64,000 nt of DNA from JAHBNG01 sp039028975 (GTDB lineage Bacteria > Chloroflexota > Anaerolineae > Caldilineales > Caldilineaceae). The stretch spans positions 1 through 64,000 of the forward strand of contig JBCCHB010000046.1 in assembly GCA_039028975.1 (NCBI GenBank). Direction: 5' to 3'. Shown here in pieces: positions 27,729 through 36,813 of this stretch (position 1 is the stretch's first letter; every line of letters starts with the position of its first letter). The position numbers and the translations under genes are program-made. The notes beneath the pieces are model-generated. The model ran no database searches. It saw only the letters and a list, made by a program, of their open reading frames with translations, and was not told the DNA's origin.

Positions 27729-27818
27729 TTTACTGCAGGCGCTTTGAAAACAAACGGGTTTTCCCTAAATCTTATCAAAGTAACCAAGCATCTGTCTTCG
27801 ACCGGCACGCCGAGTACA
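27729..27818. repeat. Dispersed 85-bp inverted-repeat element, copy 4 (degenerate)
   Basis: Aligned with copy 1, the order of landmarks is kept: TTTACTGCAGGCG, CTTTGAAAACAAACGGG, TTTTCCC, TATCAAAGTAACCAAGC, ATCTGTCTTCGACCGG and CCGAGTACA. The arms no longer pair well, and it is about 5 bp longer. It lies 117 bp upstream of the 27612 start. Confidence 0.6.
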
Positions 27819-28227
27819 ATAACAGAGGATGTACCCATCCTAATACGAATTTCAAAAGAAATCAACCTTCAAAATGAAAATTTAGAGGAAAATAGTCTTC
27901 GTGTAGCAATAGGTAGCAATTACTCAAAAGAGGGTAAGTCTATCTGCTTAAGCCATAGTAACTGGTTCAAATCCGAGCGCTATTTGGTGCGGAGCGTCAA
28001 GGAACGTGCCAGAATTACTTATCATACCAGCTTTCTCTGGTTTTTCGTATAGTAAAAATCGCCCTGTTTTGTGAAAAGTGGCAAAACTAGACACTACTTC
28101 TGACTGTGCTACTAAAAATGCATTGACGACTGTTGGTTTACCCTACATTGCCAAATGGTTACGAGTCAACGGTGAATTGCTCGGTTTTCGTGTAGCAAAG
28201 GAGCAACTCATTCTTTTCGTCTACCCT

Positions 28228-29235
28228 TTATCTTCGTACTGTCATAAAATCGGTGACTTCCTTTTTGGTGGGCATGGCGGTTCCGCAGCCGTGACGAGTC
28301 ACAACAATAGCACCGCAAGCGTTGGCAAATTGGGCCGCCTGTTCCCACCCCATATCTTGAAGGTATCCATAGATAAGCCCACTAGCAAACGCATCACCCG
28401 CTCCTACTGTATTCAATACCTTTACAGGGTATCCCGGGATGTCGAATGATTTATTTCCTTGTTCAATGATAGTAACACCTTTTGCACCACGTTTGAGCAC
28501 AACTGTATGTGGACCATCGCGCTGGTCAGCTAATGAGCGGAGGATGCTTTCAACCTCTGCTTTTTGGAGATCGGTAATCTGCTTGCCTTCCATTACACTA
28601 TTAGGTATGGGCGCAAAGGCTGCGTAACATTCTTCTTCTGTGCCAATGATCACATCCAGATGAGATACAACCGCCCGGATATTCAAGCCATATGTGAGTG
28701 GATGGCTCCACTGATCTGGGCGCAGATCCAAATCCATGAATGTTGTTACAGAATGGCGAGTAGCCTCTTCCGCTGCATAGAGGGTGACATCTCGGCAAGT
28801 CCCACGGCTGAGGGCCGTACCAGATAGCTGTAATGCCCGGCTTGTAGCAATTGGCAGCTTGATTGCATCATCCAGAGTAAGATGGATATCCGCTGGATCC
28901 TCGCGATAAAAAACGAGTGGGAATTTATCCGGCGGCTGGACACCAACTACGGCCATACCTGTTCGTGCTTCGGCTTTTCGTGGTATGAACCGAATGTCAA
29001 TGCTTTCCTTTTGCAGGTAGTTTAGCACGAATTTGCCTACCTCATCATCACCGACTGCGGTGAGTAATGCTGTCTTCAGGCCCAAGCGTGATGAGCCAAT
29101 GGCAATATTGGAGGGACTGCCGCCAACCCCTGTTTCAAAACCAGTAATATCAGTAAAGTTCGCACCAATATCTTCGGCAAAGAGATCCATAGAAACGCGT
29201 CCGATAGTGATGAGATCATGGGATGCTGACGTCAT
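28228..29235 (-). CDS. iolC: 5-dehydro-2-deoxygluconokinase-like PfkB kinase (first copy)
   Basis: A 335-residue ribokinase-fold sugar kinase. It opens DLITIGRVSMDLFAEDIGANF and has VGGSPSNIAIGSSRLGL, both close to IolC. The C-terminal anion-hole motif is TVGAGDAFASGLIYG (GAGD at 278-281, Asp as the base). LDLRPDQW and GTEEECYAAF also match the family. IolC phosphorylates 5-dehydro-2-deoxy-D-gluconate. A second iolC-like gene at 49172-50233 shares the same motifs, so one may act on a different sugar acid. It ends the minus-strand block that begins with a Gfo/Idh/MocA gene at 30834. Confidence 0.78.
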   Translation of the reverse strand: MTSASHDLITIGRVSMDLFAEDIGANFTDITGFETGVGGSPSNIAIGSSRLGLKTALLTAVGDDEVGKFVLNYLQKESIDIRFIPRKAEARTGMAVVGVQPPDKFPLVFYREDPADIHLTLDDAIKLPIATSRALQLSGTALSRGTCRDVTLYAAEEATRHSVTTFMDLDLRPDQWSHPLTYGLNIRAVVSHLDVIIGTEEECYAAFAPIPNSVMEGKQITDLQKAEVESILRSLADQRDGPHTVVLKRGAKGVTIIEQGNKSFDIPGYPVKVLNTVGAGDAFASGLIYGYLQDMGWEQAAQFANACGAIVVTRHGCGTAMPTKKEVTDFMTVRR

Positions 29236-29385
29236 ATTTGCCTATACTTTCCATACCTTAATGCGCTTGCCATAGATGATATCGAGATAATGTGTTCCAT
29301 GCATAATCGTGGCAAGTCGGTGAGCTGGCTAACCCGCTGAAATGCTATCATCCATCGGGAGATCTTTCTCTGAAAAGCTATTAAT

Positions 29386-29781
29386 CTATTTGATGAATCG
29401 AGCTAAAAAAAGGGTGAGATCGTCCATCCCCTGATAGTGATAAACAGCAGTTGAGATTCCGGCGAGGGTTGTTGAGATGTCGGAGCCTGTTTTGGCAATC
29501 GTATAAATAGGTTTGCCTTGTGCAAAGGCATAGCCAGCTTCTATGCCCAAACCAACCCCCTTTTCTGATAAGTCAATGAGGCAGATATCACATAAATCGA
29601 TGATTTCGAATGTGCGTTTCATCAACTCTTGAGGTGAAAAATGCTTGGCTCCCCACTCTTCCACATCTCGGGTTACACAGGTACACTGACACCCAAGAGA
29701 AGTCAACACCTTAGATATCGACTCGATTAGCAGGCGGTTGCTGCAGTCTTTGTGGAATTTGATTCCCAAATAGACGTTCAT
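29386..29781 (-). CDS. Small nucleoside 2-deoxyribosyltransferase-like protein
   Basis: A 131-residue single-domain protein. The core KGVGLGIEAGYAFAQGKPIY places Glu81 like the nucleophile of nucleoside 2-deoxyribosyltransferases, after an Asp in ICLIDLSEKGVG. The N-terminus MNVYLGIKF fits the first beta strand of that fold. Members act on nucleosides or nucleotides, or serve as sensors of the wider TIR/NDT-like superfamily. The chemistry here is not proven. It lies between an oxidoreductase gene and iolC with no clear ribosome binding site. Its role in inositol metabolism is unknown. Confidence 0.6.
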   Translation of the reverse strand: MNVYLGIKFHKDCSNRLLIESISKVLTSLGCQCTCVTRDVEEWGAKHFSPQELMKRTFEIIDLCDICLIDLSEKGVGLGIEAGYAFAQGKPIYTIAKTGSDISTTLAGISTAVYHYQGMDDLTLFLARFIK

Positions 29782-29814
29782 AAAATGTTCAATGAAGATT
29801 TTTATGCACTGATA

Positions 29815-30834
29815 CTATGAGCGTCGATAGAGAGCTGGCATTTTGGGTACATCAACCTTGACGGCAACGCCAGATTTGGCTGATTCAACACACGCATCAG
29901 CCACAAGCATAGAGACATATCCATCCCACGCCGTGGGACCTGTTGGGGTACCGTCTAGAATAGATTGAACCCAGGCCCTTCCTTCTTGAAGGTATGCAGC
30001 ATCAAACCGTTGGAGCCAGTCTTCGTCAATCTGCTGGCTACGATTCCCTCCATGAGAGACAACGGCGCTCTCTAACGAATTCGTGTGGACATTACCCATC
30101 TCGCCCGTCATCCTAACATCCACCTCGTAGCCATAACCTGATTCTGAATTGCATTCGATGTGACCCAATCCGCCTTTGCGAAACTGCAGCTGAATCAAAA
30201 CAAGTCTTGCAGAATTCGGTTTAGTGGATGCACCGGGAATGTAGCTGGTGTAGACAGTATCGACTTCGTCAGCCATCATCCATCGGGCAGAGTGAATGTC
30301 ATGAATGGCCGAATTGGTGACGACATCTTGGATTGTCCGCAATTGGCCTTTGGTTGGATTAATGTGTACGCCGCGGAAGGCCAACGTTTTACCCAATTCA
30401 CCACTTTGGCTAACCTGCTTAACTTTTTGATGAGCTGGATCGTACTCTCGCATAAAGCCTAGTTGGACTAATCGATTCCCATGTGCTACTTCCGCCTCGA
30501 TTACTTTATACGCCTCCGCAGCACTGGTTGCCAAAGGCTTCTCACATAACACGGGTTTTCCAGCTTGAATGCAAGCATGAGCTGTTTCGGCATGGAAGCG
30601 ATCAGGCGTGGCAATTAGCACGGCTGCCACATCAGGGTGGTTGATTAATTCGCTACTACGGGTAAATGTATGGGGTACATCGCACTCCTGGGCAATAGTC
30701 TGCAAACGTGCTTGATCAATATCCATCACGGCGACAACCTGAGCCGCGGCTACTTCGCTAGTAAAATTTCGAATGTGACGACCACCCATGTCACCGGTAC
30801 CGATGACGCCGATCTGAAGCTGCTTTTGCTGCAT
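29815..30834 (-). CDS. Gfo/Idh/MocA-family oxidoreductase
   Basis: A 339-residue NAD(P)-dependent dehydrogenase. It has GVIGTGDMGGRHIRNF (Rossmann glycine motif), CEKPLATSAAEAYKV with catalytic Lys, GFMREYDPAHQKV, and NSAIHDIHSARWMM with the conserved Asp-His pair. The order and length match inositol 2-dehydrogenases and related polyol dehydrogenases (IolG/IolX/IolW type). It could handle scyllo-inositol or a second isomer. A good ribosome binding site (GAGGAA) precedes the ATG. Confidence 0.8.
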   Translation of the reverse strand: MQQKQLQIGVIGTGDMGGRHIRNFTSEVAAAQVVAVMDIDQARLQTIAQECDVPHTFTRSSELINHPDVAAVLIATPDRFHAETAHACIQAGKPVLCEKPLATSAAEAYKVIEAEVAHGNRLVQLGFMREYDPAHQKVKQVSQSGELGKTLAFRGVHINPTKGQLRTIQDVVTNSAIHDIHSARWMMADEVDTVYTSYIPGASTKPNSARLVLIQLQFRKGGLGHIECNSESGYGYEVDVRMTGEMGNVHTNSLESAVVSHGGNRSQQIDEDWLQRFDAAYLQEGRAWVQSILDGTPTGPTAWDGYVSMLVADACVESAKSGVAVKVDVPKMPALYRRS

Positions 30835-31242
30835 GTTATTCCTCGTTGCTTGGTGGGGGTGGCGATATACTTCGCTATCATACTGCTAACTTATGCGAAA
30901 CGTGCGACGCACTGGGTTCCTTGATATCGTACTTAAAGAGAGGTTTTCCCCCTGTGTGTTGTACTGGGAGACTGCGGTATGGTTACGTAAAAATTTTTTT
31001 CTCGTAGCATAAGTAGTTCACGATTTCGGTGGAGGAGGCGTTCTCTTTCACTCTGAGAATTCCTACTGCGTGTAATCTCTAACGCCGGACTTCTCGAGGC
31101 AGATCCGCATTAGAGAATGCTCATTCCACGGTAACGAGTAACTTTCGTTAACGACCGAGCATAGGAAAGTCTAAGAATCGGCCCCGCAATATAGCCCAAT
31201 CCTGGCTGAAAGCTGACGGCTGATTGGCTGAAAGCTATTTTG
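30835..31242. other. Non-coding interval inside the inositol region
   Basis: 408 bp between two minus-strand genes. It has a reiterated GCTGA tract at 31206-31237 just after the SDR stop codon. TAACGA (31132-31137) and TCGTTA (31145-31150) form a small palindrome. CTTATGC (30890) and GCATAAG (31007) are complementary but far apart. It probably holds the promoter of the 30834 gene. No gene was seen. Confidence 0.45.
31206..31237. repeat. GCTGA-rich short reiteration
   Basis: Imperfect repeats of GCTGAAAGCTGA spaced by about 10 bases, 6 bp after the SDR stop codon. The same word recurs at 35555-35641. Such AGCTGA tracts are simple-sequence intergenic DNA; a function is not evident. Confidence 0.6.
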
Positions 31243-32106
31243 TTAGAAAGAGTATGAGACACCATCGACTTCTGGCCACTCTTCCACAGGAGGTGGTACC
31301 GGTTGGGGGCCGGCACCAAAGACAGATTGGTCAAAATCAATAACGCACCCAGTCATCATGCCTGACTCCTCTGATGCGCAATAAGCTATACAGCGGGCTA
31401 CTTCGTCCATTTTGAGTAGACGCCCAAAGGGCTGTTCCGCCTCGGCAGCTTCCAACCAATCCCGGCCGTCTGAATGGAAACGGCGCTGGATGACATCTTC
31501 TCCGGGAGTATCCATCCACCCTATGGCCAGTGCATTCACCCGAATTCGGCTGCGCATGACGGCATAGGCTACGTTTTTGGTGGCAATATTGAGCGCCCCT
31601 TTAGAAATGGCATAGGGAGCCAGCATTGGGACACTGCCATTAGATGCCACGCTAGAGATGTTCACGATTGAACCCTCTACACCATCCCGCTCCATGATCC
31701 GAATGGCATCTTGCATCAGAAAGAAGGGCGCTCGAGTATTAATGTTCATCATCTGATCGAATAGTTCGGGCGTCGTATCCCAAATTGTGCCACGTACTGT
31801 CAGTGCGCCCGCGTTGACCAGTATATGCAGGGTGCCAAAGTGCTCGTCAGCGGCGTTGATGATAGAGCGACAGCCTCGAAGATCCGCTAGATCCGCTTGC
31901 ACAAAGTGTGCTGTGCAACCACCACCGGTCAGCTCTGCAGCCACTGCATTACCCCGTTCCGCGTTGCGCCCAGTGATAAGTATGCCCTTCACACCTCGTT
32001 CTTTGAAGAGGCGAGCCGTCGTTTCGCCTAGCCCTTGGGTACTGCCAGTAACGACGGCGATCTTGTTTTCGAGGGAACTGTGTTGGTATGAATCGTTGTT
32101 CGCCAT
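31243..32106 (-). CDS. Short-chain dehydrogenase/reductase
   Basis: A 287-residue SDR. It has the cofactor motif TGSTQGLGETTA (TGxxxGxG) and LVNAGALTV (NAG). It has the catalytic Ser in SIVNISSVASNG and Tyr-x-x-x-Lys in YAISKGAL. The cofactor loop GRNAERG suggests either NAD or NADP. In this cluster it probably oxidises or reduces a sugar, polyol or keto-inositol, but the substrate is not shown. AAAGGTG lies before the ATG, 6 bp after the stop of the upstream AAA/nuclease gene, so the two are in one transcript. Confidence 0.85.
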   Translation of the reverse strand: MANNDSYQHSSLENKIAVVTGSTQGLGETTARLFKERGVKGILITGRNAERGNAVAAELTGGGCTAHFVQADLADLRGCRSIINAADEHFGTLHILVNAGALTVRGTIWDTTPELFDQMMNINTRAPFFLMQDAIRIMERDGVEGSIVNISSVASNGSVPMLAPYAISKGALNIATKNVAYAVMRSRIRVNALAIGWMDTPGEDVIQRRFHSDGRDWLEAAEAEQPFGRLLKMDEVARCIAYCASEESGMMTGCVIDFDQSVFGAGPQPVPPPVEEWPEVDGVSYSF

Positions 32107-32112
32107 GAGATT

Positions 32113-33681
32113 TCACCTTTCGCTCGTTGACAAATCGATGCTGTCCCACGAGTCGACCTGTCGGGCTGTGGTGCTGAAGTTGACGCCCACAAGTGTAATG
32201 GACTTATCATGGAGTAGATACTTCTGAAAGTAACTGTTTTGCTTAATCTGCTCCATAGCAATTTCTGCGGTCGCGTTGATTTTGAATTCAAAGAGGTAGA
32301 TGCGCTCTGCCAACTCCACAACGGCATCGATTCTGCCCTTGTTTGTCTTAACCTCAGCAGAAATCTTTATGCCAATCAACCGGAAAATAAGGAAGAAGAT
32401 ACTTTGAGAATATTTTTCATAGTCGAGCTGAAGATCGTAGTCGATATTCGCATAGACAACCTTCAGCACTTCAAAGAATCGTTCCAGATTGTAGTCGTAT
32501 AGTGCAGAGACGAGCTTCCGCAGATGGCTTTCACTCAGTGCCTGTTCTGTCTCACTGAATTGGCTAAGAAGCTGAGTTAGAAACGCGTTCTCAACTTCGT
32601 AGTTTGGGTATTCTAACTCGTATGTCTGGTCGCTCTGGTCATAGTCTCGGATGGTTAGATAACCAGTCTGGAAAAGAAGTGGGACAATGGCCAGATTGCC
32701 CACCTCGTAGGTACTAAAGGCATGTTCGCTTACCTTTAGGTCTTCCAACAGTTCCAGATCGAAATTACGCTTTTGGATGAGTTGGATTAGGAATGTCGGT
32801 GTGCCAGTCTCGAACCAGTAGCCAGAGAACTTCTGCCTATCAAAGAGTAGAACAGTAGAGTATGGATTGTAAACTGCACAATCTATATCAGAAAAGCGGA
32901 AACCGTTATACCATATACGAATTTTCTCTAGCAGAATACTCCTAGAGAGGCCCTCTTTGTTCGCAAATGCATTCATATATTCAGCAAAGTTGTGTTCTAA
33001 CTCCTGTTGTGTAATGCCAAACATGGTTGCATAGCGGTAATCAAGGGTGATATCCAGTAAATTGTTTAGCTGCGAAAAGATGCCTACTTTACTAAACTTG
33101 CTAATTCCTGTGATAAAGACAAAGCGGATATGGGCTTCCAATGCCTTGACTACGCCATAAAATCCTCTTAGCAGATCCTGGATATCCTTGGCTTTCTGCG
33201 TATCGGTAATGTTGTCCAGAATCGGCTTGTCATATTCATCAATCAAAATGACGACAGGGGCTTGGGTTGACAATTGGCGAATTAGATCCTGAAAGCGTGT
33301 TGCATAGTTGAACCCGAACAGATCTAGCCGGTTTTCGCGTGCGATTCGTTGGATCTCATAATCAATGACCTGCTCCACTTCGTCTACAGAGCGAACTTGA
33401 GTAGCACTAAAATCCAGCCGAATGACTGGATGAACTGGCCAATCATAGTCCGTGTCGGTATCAATCCAAAGCCCTTTGAATAGCTCCTGATTGCCTTGAA
33501 ATATCTCGTCTAATGCCGAGACTGTTAAGGTTTTCCCAAATCGTCTTGGGCGCGACAGAAAATAGATAGCCGTCGGATGTTGAATCAACTCATACATATA
33601 CCGAGTCTTATCTACATAGACGGTACCACTCTCAATAATTTTACGGAAGGTTCCAGTACTAACGGGTAGTGGTCGTAGCAT
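32113..33681 (-). CDS. AAA-ATPase-like protein with C-terminal PD-(D/E)XK nuclease domain
   Basis: A 522-residue protein of the widespread AAA_ATPase-like / PDDEXK_9 family. It begins LPVSTGTFRKIIESGTVYVDKT and has a Walker A variant SRPRRFGKTLTVS (about 43-55) and Walker B VILIDEYDKP. The C-terminal third has the nuclease core GRIDAVVELAERIYLFEFKI, with Asp and Glu-x-Lys in place. The cellular role of this family is unknown; it is often found in many copies and next to mobile genes. Here it sits between iolJ and an SDR gene with gaps of only 6 bp on each side, which makes it an insert within the metabolic operon. No strong ribosome binding site was found. Confidence 0.82.
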   Translation of the reverse strand: MLRPLPVSTGTFRKIIESGTVYVDKTRYMYELIQHPTAIYFLSRPRRFGKTLTVSALDEIFQGNQELFKGLWIDTDTDYDWPVHPVIRLDFSATQVRSVDEVEQVIDYEIQRIARENRLDLFGFNYATRFQDLIRQLSTQAPVVILIDEYDKPILDNITDTQKAKDIQDLLRGFYGVVKALEAHIRFVFITGISKFSKVGIFSQLNNLLDITLDYRYATMFGITQQELEHNFAEYMNAFANKEGLSRSILLEKIRIWYNGFRFSDIDCAVYNPYSTVLLFDRQKFSGYWFETGTPTFLIQLIQKRNFDLELLEDLKVSEHAFSTYEVGNLAIVPLLFQTGYLTIRDYDQSDQTYELEYPNYEVENAFLTQLLSQFSETEQALSESHLRKLVSALYDYNLERFFEVLKVVYANIDYDLQLDYEKYSQSIFFLIFRLIGIKISAEVKTNKGRIDAVVELAERIYLFEFKINATAEIAMEQIKQNSYFQKYLLHDKSITLVGVNFSTTARQVDSWDSIDLSTSER

Positions 33682-33687
33682 AATGCT

Positions 33688-34548
33688 CTATACTGTACCA
33701 CGTTTCCCAACGGAACCTAACATTTCCATACTCTCCTGGATAGCCATAGACATGGCATTGCGCCCTATCGTCATAACATCCCGCACTTCGGTTGTATTCG
33801 GATCCTGTGCTAGCGCGCTGTGAAGCGAATTCATATAGGCACGCCGGATCTTAGAGGCTACGTTGATCTTGGCAATCCCCAGCGTTATGGCCTCCCGTAT
33901 CTGGTCCGCAGGAATGCCTGTGCCACCGTGGAGGACAATCGGAATCCCTGTTGCGCTTCGGATGGCCGACAGCCTCTCCATGTCTAGCTTGGGTTCCATC
34001 TTATAGAATCCGTGGGCATTCCCGATGGCAACCGCCAATGCATCCACAGCCGTCTCCTGAGCAAAGCGGGTTGCCTCCCCTACGTCGCTCATAGAGGCCT
34101 CATGCTCATCTACCGTTAGATCATCTTCCACACCCTGGATTCGGCCAATCTCCCCTTCAACTGTAACGCCGACTGCATGGGCCGCTGACACCACCGTTTG
34201 GGTAACTTGGATATTCTCATCGAGCGGGTGATGAGAGCCATCATACATTACTGACGTATATCCTGCCCGAATGCATTTCATCGCCATTTCAAATGAATCA
34301 CCGTGATCCAAATGGAGCGCAATCGGTGTTGCATACTTTCTCGAAAGTGCGCCTGCTGCTGCCACAACCACGTCTGGATCCAGATAACGCGCCTCTGCCG
34401 AACTTGTCGATACAATGACTGGTGATTTACACTCGGCTGCCGTGCGAATTACAACTTCCATCATCTCATAGGACGCCACGTTGAACGAGCCGACCGCGTA
34501 ACCGCCCTTTACTGCCCCATCCAGTAGCGTTTTCATTGGAACAAGCAT
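33688..34548 (-). CDS. iolJ: 6-phospho-5-dehydro-2-deoxy-D-gluconate aldolase (class II)
   Basis: A 286-residue class II (zinc) aldolase of the FBA/TBP family. It has HLDHGDSFEMAM (catalytic Asp81 and Zn His82), YDGSHHPLDENI, VEGEIGRIQGVED, AIGNAHGFYK (Zn His) and VLHGGTGIP. IolJ splits 5-dehydro-2-deoxygluconate 6-phosphate to DHAP and malonate semialdehyde. The general FBA activity cannot be excluded, but iolB, iolD and iolC next to it favour IolJ. I chose ATG at 34548 because GGAG lies just before it. A frame extending to 34620 would add 24 unlikely residues. Confidence 0.82.
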   Translation of the reverse strand: MLVPMKTLLDGAVKGGYAVGSFNVASYEMMEVVIRTAAECKSPVIVSTSSAEARYLDPDVVVAAAGALSRKYATPIALHLDHGDSFEMAMKCIRAGYTSVMYDGSHHPLDENIQVTQTVVSAAHAVGVTVEGEIGRIQGVEDDLTVDEHEASMSDVGEATRFAQETAVDALAVAIGNAHGFYKMEPKLDMERLSAIRSATGIPIVLHGGTGIPADQIREAITLGIAKINVASKIRRAYMNSLHSALAQDPNTTEVRDVMTIGRNAMSMAIQESMEMLGSVGKRGTV

Positions 34549-34665
34549 TGAAGTTTCTCCGTCATGCGTCGTGCGTGGTTCGTGTACTAGCGCTCGATCT
34601 GTTTGTGTTATTTGGAACATAGTGGAGGGCGATGCTGGTAATCCAACGAATTTCCATTAGCACGA

Positions 34666-34691
34666 CAGTTCACAATACCAGTTCACAATAC
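34666..34691. repeat. 13-bp direct repeat, two units
   Basis: CAGTTCACAATAC occurs twice in direct succession. It lies between the iolB stop codon and the iolJ start. The copies are perfect. Confidence 0.85.
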
Positions 34692-34705
34692 CACGAATCA
34701 CGATC

Positions 34706-35539
34706 TCACTTCCACTCAATTGGCAACGTCATCTTATTCGCGTCCCAATTTTCTTTGATCCACGTTGTATCTGGATCTTCGAACGGTACATAGTCGCGCC
34801 CCTCGTTTTGCGGTTCGCCAGCCAAGTAATTCAGAAAATAGACATTGGCCCCTGGATTCGCGGCCACTGGATGAAACCCTTCGCTGACAATGACACAGTC
34901 ACCGTGACCAGCAGGAATAATCTCGTCGAAATCCGTATCAACCCGGTAGTTGCGATGAAAGGCTTTGCCCGTTTCCGGCATGATTCGGTAGTAGTAGGTC
35001 TCTTCCAAGTAGGGCGAGCCACCGTATCCTTCATGGCAGTGGGGCGGCCAGCCAGACCAAGTGCCACCAGGGACGTATACCTCGAAAAGAATCAATCGTT
35101 CAGCAGGCAATGGCCAAGCCAACGTATGATGAACCTCACGAATGGCCGGTCCACCACCACGCACCTCCACCTTCTGCTCGGCAGGTGTAAAGAGACGAGT
35201 TGGGTATTTGCCCTCCGCAGGCGCACCGCCCAAAGCAAACTCGAAGTCTGATGTCGCATTGACATGGATTGTTTTGCTTGGTGGCACATAGAGCACATGG
35301 GGCATCTGGGTAAAGACATTCTCCCGAGAGACGTTCCACTCCTGAGCATCAGCAGATAGCATGGCTGCACCCTCTAGCGGAACCAACGCAACCTCATCGC
35401 CGCCCGTCTCCTCACTATAGCTTTCGCCCGCCTGCAATTTGATGATACGAAAAGTCAGATAGTCCCACCCGGCGGATTCTCGGGTGATCTCCATGACCTT
35501 GGTTTGCGAATAATCTGATTTTATGTGGTGGTTGTTCAT
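34706..35539 (-). CDS. iolB: 5-deoxy-glucuronate isomerase
   Basis: A 277-residue cupin-type protein close to IolB in length (about 270). It has GWDYLTFRIIKLQAGESY near the N-terminus and the metal-binding cupin stretch PPHCHEGYGGSPYLEETYYYR, with the His and Glu ligands. FDEIIPAGHGDCVIVSEGFHPV and PGANVYFLNYL follow. IolB turns 5-deoxy-D-glucuronate into 5-dehydro-2-deoxy-D-gluconate. It is followed by iolJ and preceded by a Gfo/Idh/MocA gene and iolD, so the four form one operon. The ribosome binding site is weak (GAGA). Confidence 0.9.
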   Translation of the reverse strand: MNNHHIKSDYSQTKVMEITRESAGWDYLTFRIIKLQAGESYSEETGGDEVALVPLEGAAMLSADAQEWNVSRENVFTQMPHVLYVPPSKTIHVNATSDFEFALGGAPAEGKYPTRLFTPAEQKVEVRGGGPAIREVHHTLAWPLPAERLILFEVYVPGGTWSGWPPHCHEGYGGSPYLEETYYYRIMPETGKAFHRNYRVDTDFDEIIPAGHGDCVIVSEGFHPVAANPGANVYFLNYLAGEPQNEGRDYVPFEDPDTTWIKENWDANKMTLPIEWK

Positions 35540-35554
35540 TTTTTTGTTCTCAGT

Positions 35555-35641
35555 TGGTCAGCCAATCAGCTATCAGCCTGTCAGCGTGGCAACCGAGATG
35601 GATGAGAGCTGAATAGCTGAAGCGCTGACTAGAGCTGAAAT
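35555..35641. repeat. AGCTGA-type short reiteration
   Basis: Repeats of GCTGA and its complement (CAGCC, TCAGC) over about 85 bp between the oxidoreductase stop and the iolB start. They match the tract at 31206 in word content and may form weak hairpins. The tract is in the operon's transcript. Confidence 0.5.
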
Positions 35642-35642
35642 G

Positions 35643-36806
35643 CTAAATATCCCTCACCTCTTCCCAACCGCCGCTTTCCCATGAGCGCATCATAGCATCC
35701 AGAGCCTTAGCAAACTGATAGGCTGACGCAAAACTCGGTTCATGCTGCTCACCCGTACTAATCGATTTAAGGAAATGGTAGGCTTCAATGACTTTGAGAT
35801 CATCGTAGCTTAGGTTATTGCCTGGCCCAGGTTGAAAGTTGGCATAGTAGGGCATGTCTGGACCTGAAATGACCCGCACAAACCCCTCTCGTTCAGGCGA
35901 GCCATCAGGCAGGTAGATGTACAGTTCATCCATATTCTCGAAGCTCCAACGGATAGCCCCCTTGGTTCCGTAGATCTCGAAGTTGTTTTCCAACTGGGGG
36001 CCTCGGGTGGCGCGGCTTACCTCTAATGTGCCGGTTGCGCCATTCTCAAATTCGACCAAAGCACCAGCGTAATCTTCGGTGGTCACAGCCCCTTTGGGAT
36101 CGTCCGGCTCACCCATGGAAAAGTGTGTGCCACGACCCGGGACTGGTAATGGGCGCTCTTTGATGATAGTCTGCTTATTGCTAATGACCCGCTTTAGTGG
36201 ACCCACCAGATAGTAAGCCATGTCTACTGTATGGGGCATGAGATCCCCTAATGCCCCTGTGCCAGCCTTTTCCTGGAGGAAGCGCCAACTGAGCTGGCCA
36301 AGCGGGTTGGAGGCATACATGGTGAAGAAGCGGCCATAGTAGTTGGTAATTTCGCCCAACTGTCCCGAGTCGATCATCTGTTTGGCATACTGTACGTGGG
36401 GTGCCCAACGATAGTTGAGGCCGGTGAAGGTCATGACCCCAGCCTTTCTGGCTGCGCGATAGACGGTGGCCACGTCATCTGGCAATGTGCCAATGGGCTT
36501 CTCACACATCACATGCTTGCCTGCTTCGATGGCTGCCAGCACCATTTCGCGATGTAAAAAGTTAGGTGAAGTGATATCAACCACATTGACCTCAGGGTGG
36601 TTAATCACGTCCACCCAGTTGGTTGTCGCCTCTTCAAATCCGAAGCGGGCTTGGGCCTCTTCACCACGCGCTGACACATCATCCGCGCAAATGACCAGTC
36701 GCGGCTTAAGACCCTCACTGTGAAATTTATCTTTTACGGCATTATAAGAGCGAGCATGGACCGAACCCATCCAACCCATGCCGATGATTCCGATGTTTGT
36801 TTGCAT
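35643..36806 (-). CDS. Gfo/Idh/MocA-family oxidoreductase
   Basis: A 387-residue NAD(P)-dependent dehydrogenase. It has NIGIIGMGWMGSVHARSYN (Rossmann), CEKPIGTLPDDVATV with catalytic Lys, TGLNYRWAPHVQYAK, and GTGALGDLMPHTVDMAYYLVG with the conserved Asp-His pair. It lies 7 bp after iolD and upstream of iolB, so its likely job is to oxidise or reduce an inositol or keto-inositol isomer. I chose the ATG at 36806, with AGGA before it. An in-frame upstream start at 36923 would add 39 residues overlapping iolD. Confidence 0.82.
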   Translation of the reverse strand: MQTNIGIIGMGWMGSVHARSYNAVKDKFHSEGLKPRLVICADDVSARGEEAQARFGFEEATTNWVDVINHPEVNVVDITSPNFLHREMVLAAIEAGKHVMCEKPIGTLPDDVATVYRAARKAGVMTFTGLNYRWAPHVQYAKQMIDSGQLGEITNYYGRFFTMYASNPLGQLSWRFLQEKAGTGALGDLMPHTVDMAYYLVGPLKRVISNKQTIIKERPLPVPGRGTHFSMGEPDDPKGAVTTEDYAGALVEFENGATGTLEVSRATRGPQLENNFEIYGTKGAIRWSFENMDELYIYLPDGSPEREGFVRVISGPDMPYYANFQPGPGNNLSYDDLKVIEAYHFLKSISTGEQHEPSFASAYQFAKALDAMMRSWESGGWEEVRDI

Positions 36807-36813
36807 TCGATTC

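Larger units (their letters stand above)
27613..28227. other. Non-coding interval between the sortase and iolC genes
   Basis: 615 bp with a diverged copy of the 85-bp repeat element (27729-27818) and no credible gene. A frame on the plus strand at 27645-28052 runs through the repeat and has no signature. A short near-duplication is visible: TTCGTGTAGCAA followed by AGG..AGCAA occurs at about 27898 and again at about 28187. A T-arm-like GGTTCAAATCC at 27964 has no matching tRNA body. Confidence 0.5.

Noticed and set aside
27950..28010. tRNA-like GGTTCAAATCC
   Set aside because: The T-stem bases do not pair and no acceptor, D or anticodon arms can be drawn around it.
27645..28052. 135-residue plus-strand frame
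   Set aside because: It covers the degenerate copy of the 85-bp element and has no family features or convincing start.
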